A stretch of 64,000 nucleotides of DNA from assembly GCA_933228895.1 (NCBI GenBank), contig OW121855.1:41368698-41432697 (forward strand), in the 5' to 3' direction. The stretch is from Platycnemis pennipes (Eukaryota > Arthropoda > Insecta > Odonata > Platycnemididae). Shown here one piece after another: positions 38,394 to 49,700 of the stretch. Position 1 is the first letter of the stretch, and every line of letters begins with the position of its first letter. A model generated the notes under the pieces. That model searched no databases. It saw nothing but the letters and a program-made list of their open reading frames with translations, and had not been told where the DNA came from. Position numbers and translations under genes: made by a program.

Positions 38394-41300
38394 ATTTATT
38401 AGTATATATTTCGTTCGTTATTTTTAGCAAAAATTGCTGTCAATATCATTTCTTATGAGGGATTGTCATGTATAATATCTTAGAGTACTTACTCTATGCA
38501 AATATGTAATCTCTCTTTCCATAGGACTTTACTAATTACCACACATAAATTCCTGGGAAATCTGTACACAAGTGACTGGGTATTTAGTTTGGTTCTGATC
38601 ACGGGTTATATGAAAATTACAAAATGTTTTGTGTAGTGCATTTTTGGTCCTCGATCATGCTTCAGTATTGGTCACCGTTTGAAGGACAGGGTGAAAAAGT
38701 GTGTATATATTTACGCAACCATTTTGCTTTTGTGACATTTTCAACAGCCACAAAGAGGCATATTTGGAAGAATCTTGGCGTTCAAGGAAGTTCTTCACGG
38801 AAAACTAACTTTCATATTATACCTAATGAGAGAAAACAGGTTTTCTTACGGGCACACCCACTCAAACCCTTTAATAGCGATCTATACCTGGGTGTCCTGG
38901 CCTCATTTGCATTAAGTTACGGAACTAACATGAGAAAGTAAGCAGTTGAACTTTTAAGAGTCTATTCTTTCCTTTCAGAACACCCGTATTGCCTTACAAT
39001 CTAGTACGGAAACGATTGGCTGTGAGTTTCCTAAGTTATCAACAGATATTGCACAACATGCATGCCTGTATTCAGCCCTTGGATTAACTGCCGATAGCGT
39101 TATCCGCCAACAAAATTTGGTTGCTGCCTGGTGCTTAATTTTGTTGATGGTGGGAAATTTAGCAATTACTATGAATTTGCCAATCTTTATGGTGCTAATG
39201 GGATTCAATAACTTTCCACCTGACTATTATATATTGAATATCAGTTTCCATTCCATGATAATGTTTTTTCGGATAGGTTATAACAGTCAGTTACGTAATT
39301 GGGTGTAATTGCTTTAACACATCGAAGGATATTGTTTTATAAACATAAATAAATTTGAGATATGAGTGCGATATAAATTTAAAAAATATTTTCCGAATTC
39401 CTTGAATATTATCACAAAGTTACTAAATTATCGTCACAACTTTCCAGGTTTATCTAAACTCTGTCCATTCGCTTTTTCATACTTAACACACTTTACTGTA
39501 GCATCATATTTATGTTGAACCTCAACTCTACTCGTGTTTACTGATAACTCTTTGTAAAGTTCTCTATGCACTTTTATCTCAAAATATTTACTCAATCTCC
39601 ATTATAAATTGCTATAAAAACCTTGAAACCCTTTGTAAATATGCTTATGAATTGCTATGTTACGCTAACCTACCCGAATTCACATATGTTACGAATTACT
39701 AGTTGTTGCATATTTACCATTTCTTATGTTTTTACTGGCATATTTTTAATTTCTGGGCGCTGGGGCTCTAGATTTCGCATTCCCGCTCTAGGTTTAAAAT
39801 ATCGTTTTCCTTAACATTTGTCAGCGTATTCCTTCTACCTTCTCCATTTCTCCCGCGTCTGATAATATCTCTCCTACCACATAACGCCTTCAGCGCCGGG
39901 TATCTTAATTTCTCAACTATCATTAACCTATTCCTTCACTTCACACGAGGCAATGACTTCAGCGGTATTACTAAAAATGTCTTGCGCGTTTTTGCGTATG
40001 AATGCTTACGGATATTTAAAATGGAGGCTTTAGGTATGTGATGGTGGAAGAGGAAGGAGAAGCTCGATCGGAGAACGAGAGAGGAATTGTTGAGCATGAT
40101 GAGTGAAAGAGGTGAAATTGATCAGTAGTCTGATTAGGTGGATGGATCAAGTAAAAATGGCGATGAGATGGTAAATATCTGTCAGAAAATGCGAAAGGAA
40201 GTCTCTAAAGGAAATTTAACATCAAATTAAGAAAATTAGGCTGATTGTGGGAGTGTGTGATTAGTAATTTATCATTTATTACAAGTATCTGCTACATGGC
40301 ACATACGTGTATCAGAGTACCACAACGTAAGGCATATAGAGAGAGCAAGTGAAGAGAAGTGGCAACTCATAGATATGGAATACAGGCCTATATCAAGAGC
40401 AAAATTTAGCGATGCTGAAGATTAACGAACCACGCGAGGATAGGAATAGATGTATGGGTGATGACAGAAGTGTGAAGTCCAGAGGTTAACTTATAATCGT
40501 CGTACAATGGTACTAAAAAATAGAATTAATTAATGAGAATAAGTTATAACGAGAACATTTTAAGCATAGCGCGATGAGATGTCAGTTTAAAGTAAATAAC
40601 CGTGGGAAAATATGTCCTTCAGTGAACTGGGGAGGAAGAAAGTGGTCACGAATTTAAGAAGCTCTGAATTGTTTCTAAAGCAATATGGCAATTTGGCTGC
40701 TACGAACCCATTTCAGAACTTGAATTCATTGAAGTATTGCAGTCAGCCCCTCGTTGGTCTGCAGCAGATATTACAATAACCTCGTAAGCACTCAATGATT
40801 GAGATTTTCTTTCCCACACTTGAGCAGAGAACATGTTGAATCAGCTGCTGTTCCTTATTTGATTAGTCCACTAATTAAATTGCGCCCAAAATTATTGCAA
40901 CCCGACGTTCACCCTCGGTCCGAAAGAGGAGTTCAAATTAGTCCCACAGATTACAATGTCCAATTCGAGCCCGCGGTCGAAGTCTACGAACTCTCACATA
41001 AAGCGCATGTGTGATATTTCCGATCCACTAAACTTTCCCCTGTATGACCATTTGTATAATTCCATACTTTGTACTATTCATTCGACTTACTATCAATTCC
41101 AACCCACCTCTCTCCAAAAATAAAAGCAAGAGCGGCTTCTGTAGAAAAAAGTGGTTCTATAAACTGTCATTGTCTCAAACATCGAGTTCTGAATATTAGC
41201 CGTTTTTCTCCCACCCTATATCAAAGCGGCCCTTACCCCTGGTCTTCTGCAGCGGTTGAAATATAAGTTCTTTTGGACGGAGTTCGGCAATAATGTCCAT

Positions 41301-44300
41301 ACGGGTTCATTACCCGATTTGCACGCGTGACCTCACGGAGATGCGACATCACTAAAGCATTTTCAGCATCAATAGGTAAAGGGTAACTATCGTTTTTGGT
41401 AAACGGTGCAGGTCAGCCAATGATAACCTTGCCATAGGCATGCCCCCTTGCCTATTTTCCTTGGTAGAAATCATTCTTCCTCATCTAAATTAGTCAATTT
41501 GGGCTCTATAAATAATTTTTGCAAACCTGGTCTAAAAAAAGAATTGGCCTAAGAATGGTCTGCAAAACACTAAATTTATTTGGATGAGGCGATCAGCAAC
41601 GTATGTACATCATTAGGGACTTTTAGGATAGATGGACACGGGAAATCTCCTTCTAAAAATGTCTCAAATAACGGTTCTAAATTATATTATTGAATATCAG
41701 TATTAGATTATGATCAAAATTAAATTCAAAGGCTAATTTGTTTGCCTAATAAGCATTGGAGAAAAATAACAAAATATCAGGTCCTCGAAAATGGACGGTC
41801 ATGTTGAACAAATCACTCTAACGTCACAAGGCAGTACGGAATACTTTCATTCCATAACTTCTTCGATGAGAGATGCTGCATCTGAATAAAGAGAAAAAAC
41901 GTGGTGCTTCAGCAAATTGCATCATATAAACTCTGAGATAGTGTATACGAACACTATTACTATTCTCCAAGTCAAAATTCGTATTTATGTGATCGAGTTT
42001 TTATGGATGCGAGACTAAAAGATGCTGGAACGCTCATGTTGGATGCACCTAAACCACTCGGATATCTACTATACCGTGAGGCATTGTTTAGAGGGTAACA
42101 TGCAGGATATTAAAGCATTAATGAAGTATTTTGCGTAGGCCAAAGAATAGGTGATTTTCTGACTAGTAAACAATATGGAATTGGGCGGACGATATAGCGT
42201 AGGAACAGTCTAAGTATTTGTTTTAGACTGTGGTTCAGGTATAAAGGGCCAGAAAGAGCTACACATAAATGACAAATATATTAAGACAAAAAAGACGCAG
42301 GACTCATTACACCGCATTGTTTTACGAAAAAAAATTAAACATTATAATTTGCACGATCGGCTATCATAGCATTGAAGAGTTTCCTTATTTTTTCCTTACC
42401 GGAATTAAATTGAAAACGTAAATCAAGTGACCAGAATTTTACCGCATGATAGAAAGCACTAATTCTGATATAGAAATCTAAAGTTGGTTGCGAGGGACAC
42501 TGTGTAACAACAGTGAAATATTTACTGTAAATTTTAAAGAATACAGGAGAGAAGGAGGGAGTAGAACAAAATGGGGGTATTTATCGTGGTTAGGAACAAA
42601 ATGGTCAACAACATGGAAATTAGGGTGGTCCATATCCGCAAAGTGGGTAAAAATGTGAGGGCCGGACTCGTCCAAAGTTTCGTTTTTACATACAGATCTC
42701 AAATCCAAAACCGGAAGTTCTTAAATTTGTGCCTTTCATTCCTAAACACCCATATTACAAGCGATTAACACTTAAAAATAAGAAAAAAATACTCTCCCTG
42801 GAAGGTAGGCAACCGGATGTTCTGAAAGTGCGACTGCGTGGTCCAGAATGGTTTTTTGTGACAACTGGCATCAAACGATTCCAATTTCGTTCAATAATTT
42901 TTTTACGGTCAATAACAGAGCTCTGAAGTGCAAAAAGGTGCCATTTTGGGCAAGTTCAGTATTTCAAATTTCCTGCGCCCTGCGCGACCAATAAAAATTA
43001 TCTCACGGACTTCCGGTTTCGGATTTGAGATCTGTATGTAAAAACGAAAATTTGGACGAGTCCGCCCCTCACATTTTTACCCACTTTGCGGATATGGACC
43101 ACCCTAGTGGAAATGCTTCCCGATTACGACATGCTGTTGTTATCGGGAGTCAAAAGTAATACATTTTTGTGCGTACTATGGGCCTCCCCATACCGATGTA
43201 CACTCAGTATTTAACTCGAAAAACAGATCAACTCTATTATTTCACGAAACAGCCTGCGTAAGATGGTTGTAGGTAAGAATTTCTTAGCTACTAAAAAGAG
43301 ACATCGGCATTTCTCTCATGAAGAGCCATACTTTTCAGAATTCTGTGCCAATCTCAAGGAATACCTACGTTGAGCCTTATATCATTCAATTAGCAGTCTG
43401 CAATGAGTCGATAACTTAATTTCTTTTCCTCGTGGTGCTTCCTTTCCTCTCTGATGTAGAGCCTGAATTATAATTTGGTGAGCTATAAATGAGCTTACAT
43501 TTTCCTCAAAGGTTTGCCTTGTTTTAAAGGATAGGTGTGTGTGTTACTTAAGGTACGTTTCAAAGAATAGAAATCAGCAGTCACAAAGAGGCAACTTTAA
43601 ATTACAGGCACTAAGTTTACTCCCATAAGGTAACCTCCTTTTCCTGTTGAAGGCGGAAGCCTTATATGATTCTAGGAACGAAATTAGATTTTTCCTTTGC
43701 ACCTCATTCACAAACACTTAGAGAATGTGAGGTGCTTGTATATAATTTCCAGGCCATGTAGGGATATTGATTTATAGCCTCAATAAGCAAATATTATGTA
43801 TCATAATAACATAGAGCATACATTATTTTTATTTGCATCAAAACTGCGCATTTCATACTTTTTCGGCATTCCAACATATCTTTATTCAAATACAAATACA
43901 ATATCTTTGAAGTAGGTGTTGAATTCATGCTTGTATCTTTTAGACGTAGCAATCACGCATTTAATAAAAGATTGTAAAAAGGAGTTGTAATTATATAAAA
44001 TAGAAGCTTAAATTGTGTTTGCAACAGTAGATAGTTGACAATTAAGAAACTAGAGTCTCACGTCAAGCTACTCCTAATCATTCTGCTTTCAGAACAGAAA
44101 TAAAATCCTTTTTCGGGATAATTTTTGATGTGGAAGCACATTTGGGTACAGAAAACAATCAACATTTTGTTATTATCAGGTTTGCGGCGTTTCCATACGT
44201 TTCGATTATCGATTCTCTCTCGGTAAGCAATTTTAACAGACTGCTTTGTGACGTCATTTCCGATCTACATGGTGCTGGGCATCATCAATTTTATATGCTT

Positions 44301-46778
44301 TAATTATATTTTTATTCTGGTGTATTACTTTAAAAACTGACTATGGTTACTGCCATTATTTATTTATAGACGTTATGTTTCCAATATGCATAAAAGTAGT
44401 GGAAGTAGTGCATAACCCTATTAACCGTTTTATCAGATTCTGCGCGAGTGAAAACATTCTTGCCATATATTTGATCTATTAACAGCTATTTGCAATATCT
44501 CATTATTTTATTTGCATTTCGATATGTCATGAGTAGAAAAGAATTCCTTACTCCAAGCATTACATATTAAAAGGCGTTCGACTTTTCAATACTGTAATAT
44601 TTATGTGCGTCGAATGTTGCATGTAATTTTCATTCCTTAGGCAAATCTATTCGCTGAATGTGCGGTCCCTTGAATTCATAATGTATTGCTAATTGAATTG
44701 CTTATTTTAGAGCTTTATCGAATTCAGAAATGAAATCTTTACCCGCAATTTTCAACGTTCCCGGATTCACGAGGCGTGTTCGCGACGTGCAGTCTAACGA
44801 GGGTTACATAATTACTCTCCGTGAAATGTTTTCTAAGTGCATATCTACTTAAGTCATCTAAAGCCCAGTCACTTAATTTAACTGTGGACGTTTTAAATGT
44901 CTTTTCACCTCTTTGCATGGCCAATGGAAATTGATTATTTGATTTTCTTATACACCTCGTATGAGTTATATAAAAAATCAAATAATTTATCTTTCGCCTT
45001 CCTTGACCAGATCATTTGGGTGGTCCATCCTGCATCGACTAATATTTAATTGTTTAGATGCTGCTCAAGGTAGCACTGATTAGCCTGGGGTCATAGGGAT
45101 TGAGATATCCTTACCCTGATATCACGGGAAAAGCTGGAGGGAAGATCAATCTGGTTGTTCGTAGAAGAGTGAAAAATATGGGCTCAGGTTGTTTATGCGT
45201 CTCTTATCCATTTCAAATTGGTGTTTGACTAGGTGAAGTGGGAAAAAATAATGAGAATAAAGCGGCAGGTAAGGAGTAGATTGATGAGACTGTAGACTGA
45301 TTCAGAGTTTGCTTATGGCGCGTAAAGCTCGAGAGAGTTGCGAATTGGGAAGAGGCTTTTGCAATCTTAGTATGGGTAAGGATAGGAAAAGCAAGGAAAG
45401 TGGAATGAATACCATATAGAACGTGGTTGAAATGGTAGAAAAGGAAGCTGATGGAGGAAATTAGGAAGCGGAGGGACTGGATTGGGTGTGATAGACTGCA
45501 GTTTCAGGCGTAACTTGGTGGAACTGCATATTTACGTAAAAATAAAATACGTTGTATATTCCACACAATTTTAATCCATCTTTAATCTAATTTTAATTCG
45601 GGTTTTGCCTACTCTGCAGGAATTTTCAAGTTAAAAAAACATCAAGTATCAAGCTCTTATATACTTATAGGCTTGTGATCCGGAACTTCATGGATAACTT
45701 CCAGTATAATTTCGCCTTGGTTGTTATAATATAAATACAAATTCATTTAAATTGCCTTGACCATGAATTTAGTTAAAAGTTGCGACAGTAATCCCCGATT
45801 CACCTTCGAATTAGAGATTTTAACACAATTATGCATAAGTCAAAATTATTTTTCATTCGCTAACAATTTTTATAAACAACCCATGGCCTTAGCATGGGGT
45901 GTCCGTTGTCCCCACTTTTAGCGGATGTTTTTATGAATGACTTAGAAAACAAACGTTTTAATTCGAACAACCCCCTCTTACAAAATGTTTTTTACTGGTA
46001 CCGGTATGTCGATGATATGCGGTGTCTATGGACTGGCACCCTTCGTCAACTAGAAATTTTCACTGCCTTTTTAAATAAATTAAATGACTGCATAAAATTT
46101 ACGGCTGAAGTCGGTGGTGATAAGATTAACTTTCTAGGCCTGACTATTGAAATTAGCAAAGGCCGTCACATTTTTTCAAGAGTCAGGAAACCTACGTTTA
46201 CTGATTCTGTTATTGCTCGTGACTCCTGCCATCGCCATACTCACAAGTTATCAACCATTTAATTCTATGATTCATCGTCTTTTATCCATACCATTGCCTA
46301 AATTCAGATTTGAGTCCGAGCTATCTACCATTAAAAAGATTGCTCAAAACAATGGCTACGATATACAAGTAATTGATAAAATGTTACACCGTGCCAGGAA
46401 GTTTTTATGTCTATCTAAACATACTTCAACGGGTAGGTCACTGATAATAATTATTATGTGGTGTCACCTTTTTTTATTCTACACATAGTATTAAGCGACA
46501 AAAATCTCATACTGTTTCACCGCCAACGACCTCCCAAGTTGAAGTCACAATTCGAAAATATCCTCCGTTTGTCACGGCTATGACTCACTTCCGTTTCCCG
46601 TGGAGACTGCGATGATTATCCAGCTGGTTCCGATACTCCAAGTAATGCGGTGGAAGGCTCCGTAGAGGGCCGACTGCAGAGCGTCATATGGCCTTCCGGG
46701 GGAGTAGAACACCCAGGCGGAGAACACCGTGCCCTCGATGCACACCAAGGCTATCAGCCAACCCAGCCACACAATCAC
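33714..46778 (-). CDS. NRF-6-like membrane acyltransferase, 3' part (four exons)
   Basis: Four minus-strand exons join as 46778..46589, 38123..37981, 35702..35594 and 33865..33714 (190, 143, 109 and 152 nt), giving 197 residues and a TAG stop. Each junction has GT/AG and the phases fit: 0 at the open end, then 1, 0 and 1. The product matches the C-terminal half of nose-resistant-to-fluoxetine-6-like proteins, multipass membrane proteins of the acyltransferase-3 family that in nematodes take part in gut lipid or drug handling; the substrate is not known. Seen motifs are WLGWLIA, a TGNG loop, the hallmark LSRMTYCAFLTH, and FESPIIGLEK near the end. At least four hydrophobic segments occur. The 5' half, with the NRF domain and the first membrane helices, is missing. 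Introns are 8465, 2278 and 1728 bp and carry transposon debris. The family call rests on remembered motifs, not a search. Acyltransferase activity is inferred only from the family. Confidence 0.88.
33866..35593 (-). other. Intron of NRF-6-like gene (between third and terminal exon)
   Basis: This 1728-bp intron has GTAAGT at its start and AG at its end on the minus strand. No gene or recognised repeat was seen in it. Confidence 0.7.
35594..35702 (-). CDS. NRF-6-like gene, third visible exon (last membrane helix)
   Basis: The acceptor is ccgttcacag before ATC at 35702; the donor is GTAAGT at 35588-35593. It encodes 36 residues plus one base: IWLSSGDIVLSFGASFVL followed by TLLFESPIIGLEKIILGG. 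This is the final membrane helix and the FE.P...LEK motif that closes the conserved core in this family. The single left-over G joins the next exon as a Gly codon. Confidence 0.9.
36253..36634 (-). mobile_element. RTE-like LINE, 5'-truncated copy
   Basis: The frame keeps MWCHRRMMKIKWIDRVTKEE, CLLKTLKRRRDNLIGHILRH and GRPRMRYIEQ, then shifts near the C-terminus. The 3' end has imperfect cat/cgt triplets. atgcag at 36247-36252 and 36635-36640 may be a short target duplication. Confidence 0.8.
36790..36960 (+). mobile_element. Possible tRNA-derived SINE
   Basis: GTGTTCAAATCCCAG (B-box-like) near 36862-36876 follows TTGGTTGTTGGCGC. The A box is poor, so support is limited. Confidence 0.4.
37981..38123 (-). 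CDS. NRF-6-like gene, second visible exon (LSRxTYCA hallmark)
   Basis: The acceptor is ctaccaaacag before A at 38123; the donor is GTAAG at 37976-37980. The leading AC completes an Asn codon with the base left from the previous exon. The exon then encodes FLKPFLVWPPIITLSR, MTYCAFLTHGALQLYTVA and SARSPYYGSIYHL. LSRMTYCAFLTH is the strongest family marker in the window (relatives read LSRLTYCAYLVH). The spacing between the TGNG loop and FLVW equals that in relatives, so no exon is missing between this exon and the one before it. It ends on a complete codon. Confidence 0.92.
38316..38390. repeat. (AT)n microsatellite, about 75 bp
   Basis: An unbroken TA run about 190 bp upstream (on the minus strand) of the acceptor of the second visible exon. 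Confidence 0.97.
42623..43104. mobile_element. MITE with 97-bp terminal inverted repeats and TA target site
   Basis: Left arm 42623-42719 and right arm 43008-43104 match over 97 bp with 3 mismatches, beginning GGGTGGTCCATATCCGC. TA lies directly outside each end (42621-42622 and 43105-43106), which fits a Tc1/mariner-type target. It is 482 bp, with no transposase. Confidence 0.85.
45500..46490 (+). mobile_element. Penelope-like retroelement fragment
   Basis: A terminal-repeat-like piece (caggcgtaacttggtggaac, attccacacaattttaat) at 45500-45620 precedes reverse transcriptase remnants. YFSFANNFYKQPMALA breaks by a one-base loss near 45890 into MGCPLSPLLADVFMNDLE. The catalytic YVDD lies at 46005-46016, followed by GGDKINFLGLTIE and a second frameshift near 46255 into NSMIHRLLSIPLPK. 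No GIY-YIG endonuclease was seen. It is inactive and sits in the gene's intron. Confidence 0.85.
46589..46778 (-). CDS. NRF-6-like gene, first visible exon
   Basis: The acceptor follows a long pyrimidine tract and ends cttcaag before GTG at 46778. The donor is GTGAGT at 46583-46588. The exon encodes 63 residues plus one base. It begins VIVWLGWLIALVC, a membrane segment with the family's GW..A pattern, and goes on through SPGRPYDALQSALYGAFHR to a second membrane segment, ITWSIGTSWIIIAVSTGNG. In relatives this piece follows a conserved HTR...G loop, which was not found upstream, so at least one more exon is needed. Its phase-0 start means the missing exon must end on a whole codon. Reading further upstream in the same frame is intron read-through and is not part of the protein. 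Confidence 0.88.
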
Positions 46779-49700
46779 CTTGAAGGGCGACGGCGAGGAG
46801 GGTGCGAAACACGGAGAGAGAGAAGAAACGAGAGAAGAAGAACGTCTTAAAGTCAATTTTCCCTCTGTGAGACGTAAAAAGAAGGAAAAGCTGTAGGCCC
46901 TTGAGATATTGGGACAAATTCCGGGGCAAAATTCAATTTCAAGTTTGAATGAATAATGTGCTTCATATTCAGAGTGATATTTCACATCCAGGCCCGTAGG
47001 AGAGCAAAAAAAAGGAAGTACAATGTTAGCTATAGGTAGGGAATTTTTTTTGCTAACTCTAGTGTTATCGTTGCTCATTCCATTCCTGTTACGCTTATGA
47101 TCTGTTGCTTCATGTAAATTCATCTACATTGGCGTGCGTGTATTTCAGTGAACATAGCCTATTTGACTGGTTATAAATTAAATTCGTTTCGAATCGAGGG
47201 CAAAACACTTCAGGAAATGTATTCTCATCTACAATTGGTGTGTATGCAGAGTGCATTTCTTTCAAATTAAGGAAATGATTTGGACATACTTACACCGTAC
47301 ATAATTGGGTGATTTTTTTACTATTGAAGTTTTGCCAATCTTTGCTGAATTTTGGCTTCTTACCATCGCAATTTGATGTAACATCAACTCCGTGGCCGAA
47401 AATTAATTTTTACCCCATTATATGAGCTGTACTAGTGTTTTGCTTAATATTATAGGATGAGAAGATTTTTTTCAGTATTTTGCCCGTTAGTCTTCAGTAG
47501 GAGTCCTCATTCGTATGTAATAAAAATTATGCTCAAGGATAAAATCATGTATGCAGTCTCATTGCATAAACGCATGAGGTGAATTATTGAAATATATTAT
47601 TCCAAGTATCCAACATTGAATGAAGGATATAATTGTTTTTAGGATTATTAGAAAGACGTATTATTTTGTAAACATTTTGAAGGCATTGAAGCATCACAGA
47701 GTAGTTGAGGTTTTATGTTCATGGTTTGTTGATGAGAATATTTTCAGGAAATGCAATCTCTGAAATAATAACCTTAGTAAACTAAAAGTTGTATATTTGT
47801 TCCTTGATTCATAGAACCTTACCTCCTGATGCCCTTAGAGCAGTCACTATTTACCTTCTCCTCCCTCATTCCAACCATTCCAATTTATTTTCATTTGCTA
47901 TTAAAATATGAATTTGACTTGATAGTCGGTACTATTCTGTAAGGGGAAATGCAACACATTTTTCATGAAAACGTCAAGGTCATGTTGTGATCTTGTTGCA
48001 CATGCGATGACAGACAGTCTGTTTTACTTTATTTAACAGGAATCACCGTGCCTTCATCGGAATGCTTAGTCGTGAACAAAGGATGCGTTTGACATTTACT
48101 TGCATGCGCGTTGCGGGAAAAAGACTGAATAATATGACATATTAAAGAAAAAGAATAAAAATGGGGCAATTACGCATGATTAATGGCGTAATTGGAAAAA
48201 TAAAAATGGAAATAAAACAATATATACATCCACACTTCTCTTGTCCTCAGGAGCAATCATGCCGATGATTGCATTAATTTGTCATGTACCGTGAGGGATT
48301 CTCTGAGCACATCGAAAAATTGCCATGAAAACAAAAAAAAAGAAAACTAATATTGATTGAACAAGGAAGAAGTAGGGAATCGAAAAATGCTGCCAACCAA
48401 CGAATAAGAACCAAAAATTTTGAATCCCACACCCCAGTCCCGTGCCAATGAATGATAAATAGAAGTATTTCCGTTTCGATTCCGAAACTCGTTTACTCTG
48501 CAGATTATAATACAAGAGAGAAGTAAATATTAATAAGGGAAATAAAAGGAGATAATAATTGGTCTGGATTTAATATTGGAAGAATAAATTGACTGGAAAT
48601 ATTAATGGTGGTGTCGGAGCCGTAAAAACGTATGTGACCGATCGATAACTGTGAATTTATACCTATCTCCAGTTGAATGTTAAAACAGAATCCTTAACAT
48701 TCCACGATATTAAGATTATGCATTATAGAAAACCATGAAGCTCGAACTAATATATTAAGAAACTTGCGCATTTTTGGATTGGCCCGAATGATTCAATCTC
48801 CTTTATTTAACGTCAAAAAATGATTTTCATCAACAGTGCGAGACCAATAGGCAACGAATAATAAAGTCCAACTTTCGTTGACTGTAGACCTATGGGCTCC
48901 ATATGCCGACCAATTGTTACTACTTTGAAGAGCTAGTTAATACTGAAATGTTTCCACTTCAATTACTTTAATGAAACCACTATATTCTTTTGAGTCTCTT
49001 CGAGAAATCTCTGCATATATTTGACACAACCGTAAGATGTATAATTTAGATTAATATTGGTTCCGGTGTATGAGGAAATGGGGTGACATTAATGGGACTA
49101 AACATGGTCTAAAGAACAATAAGTTGAGTCTGTTCGACTGCGCGGTGAATGCCTCAATAAGACAGACTTAATGATTCATGCAAATTTGTCAGTAATTGTA
49201 ACACTTGAAAAACGTAGAAAAAACTTTTGTAACATTCTCAAAGAAATCTCTTTACCATGAAATTTCAGCCTACATTCCGTAACAGAAAAATTAACTGCCT
49301 AAATTAAAATTAAATATCATCTTACACTCCAACTCGGCTACATTTTAATTTTTCTTCTATTATTCCCTATTTTTTTCAAGAGTAGGTATTAACAAGAAAA
49401 TATCATAAATTTGGAATAACATATTGTAATATAAATGCTATATAAATTCTAACGCCCGCGTCGTAGGACAAATTCAACGATATTACAAGTAATAAGAAAC
49501 ATTCGTTATCAGACATAAAAAGCCTAGCGAGTCGTGAAAACGCGTTGACTTTTGTTAGTTATTTTAAATACAAGCGTCATCTAAAACTGACAATGTAAAG
49601 AATTTAGAGAAATTTACGATCGTTCTCAGTCTTCAACGAGCGGTAATGCATCAAGGATAATTAGTAGAAGAAATCTGGCGATAAAAATCTGAGCGTAAAA

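Larger units (their letters stand above)
38124..46588 (-). other. Intron of NRF-6-like gene (between first and second visible exons)
   Basis: This 8465-bp intron holds an (AT)n run close to its 3' splice site, a MITE at 42623-43104 and a Penelope-like reverse transcriptase fragment at about 45500-46490. The rest, including 38400-42600 and 43110-45490, is AT-rich with no recognised gene. Short open frames at 38624-38941 and 39117-39308 match nothing I know. Confidence 0.8.

Noticed and set aside
46578..47123. 181-residue minus-strand open frame
   Set aside because: Only 46589-46778 is coding; the rest reads through the intron across a strong pyrimidine-tract acceptor.
47288..47380. Possible upstream NRF-6 exon with a gtaagtatg donor
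   Set aside because: In the phase needed to join 46778 it contains stop codons, and it lacks the HTR..G motif.
47820..47900. Possible upstream exon with a gtaaggttc donor
   Set aside because: The required phase has a stop codon four codons before the donor.
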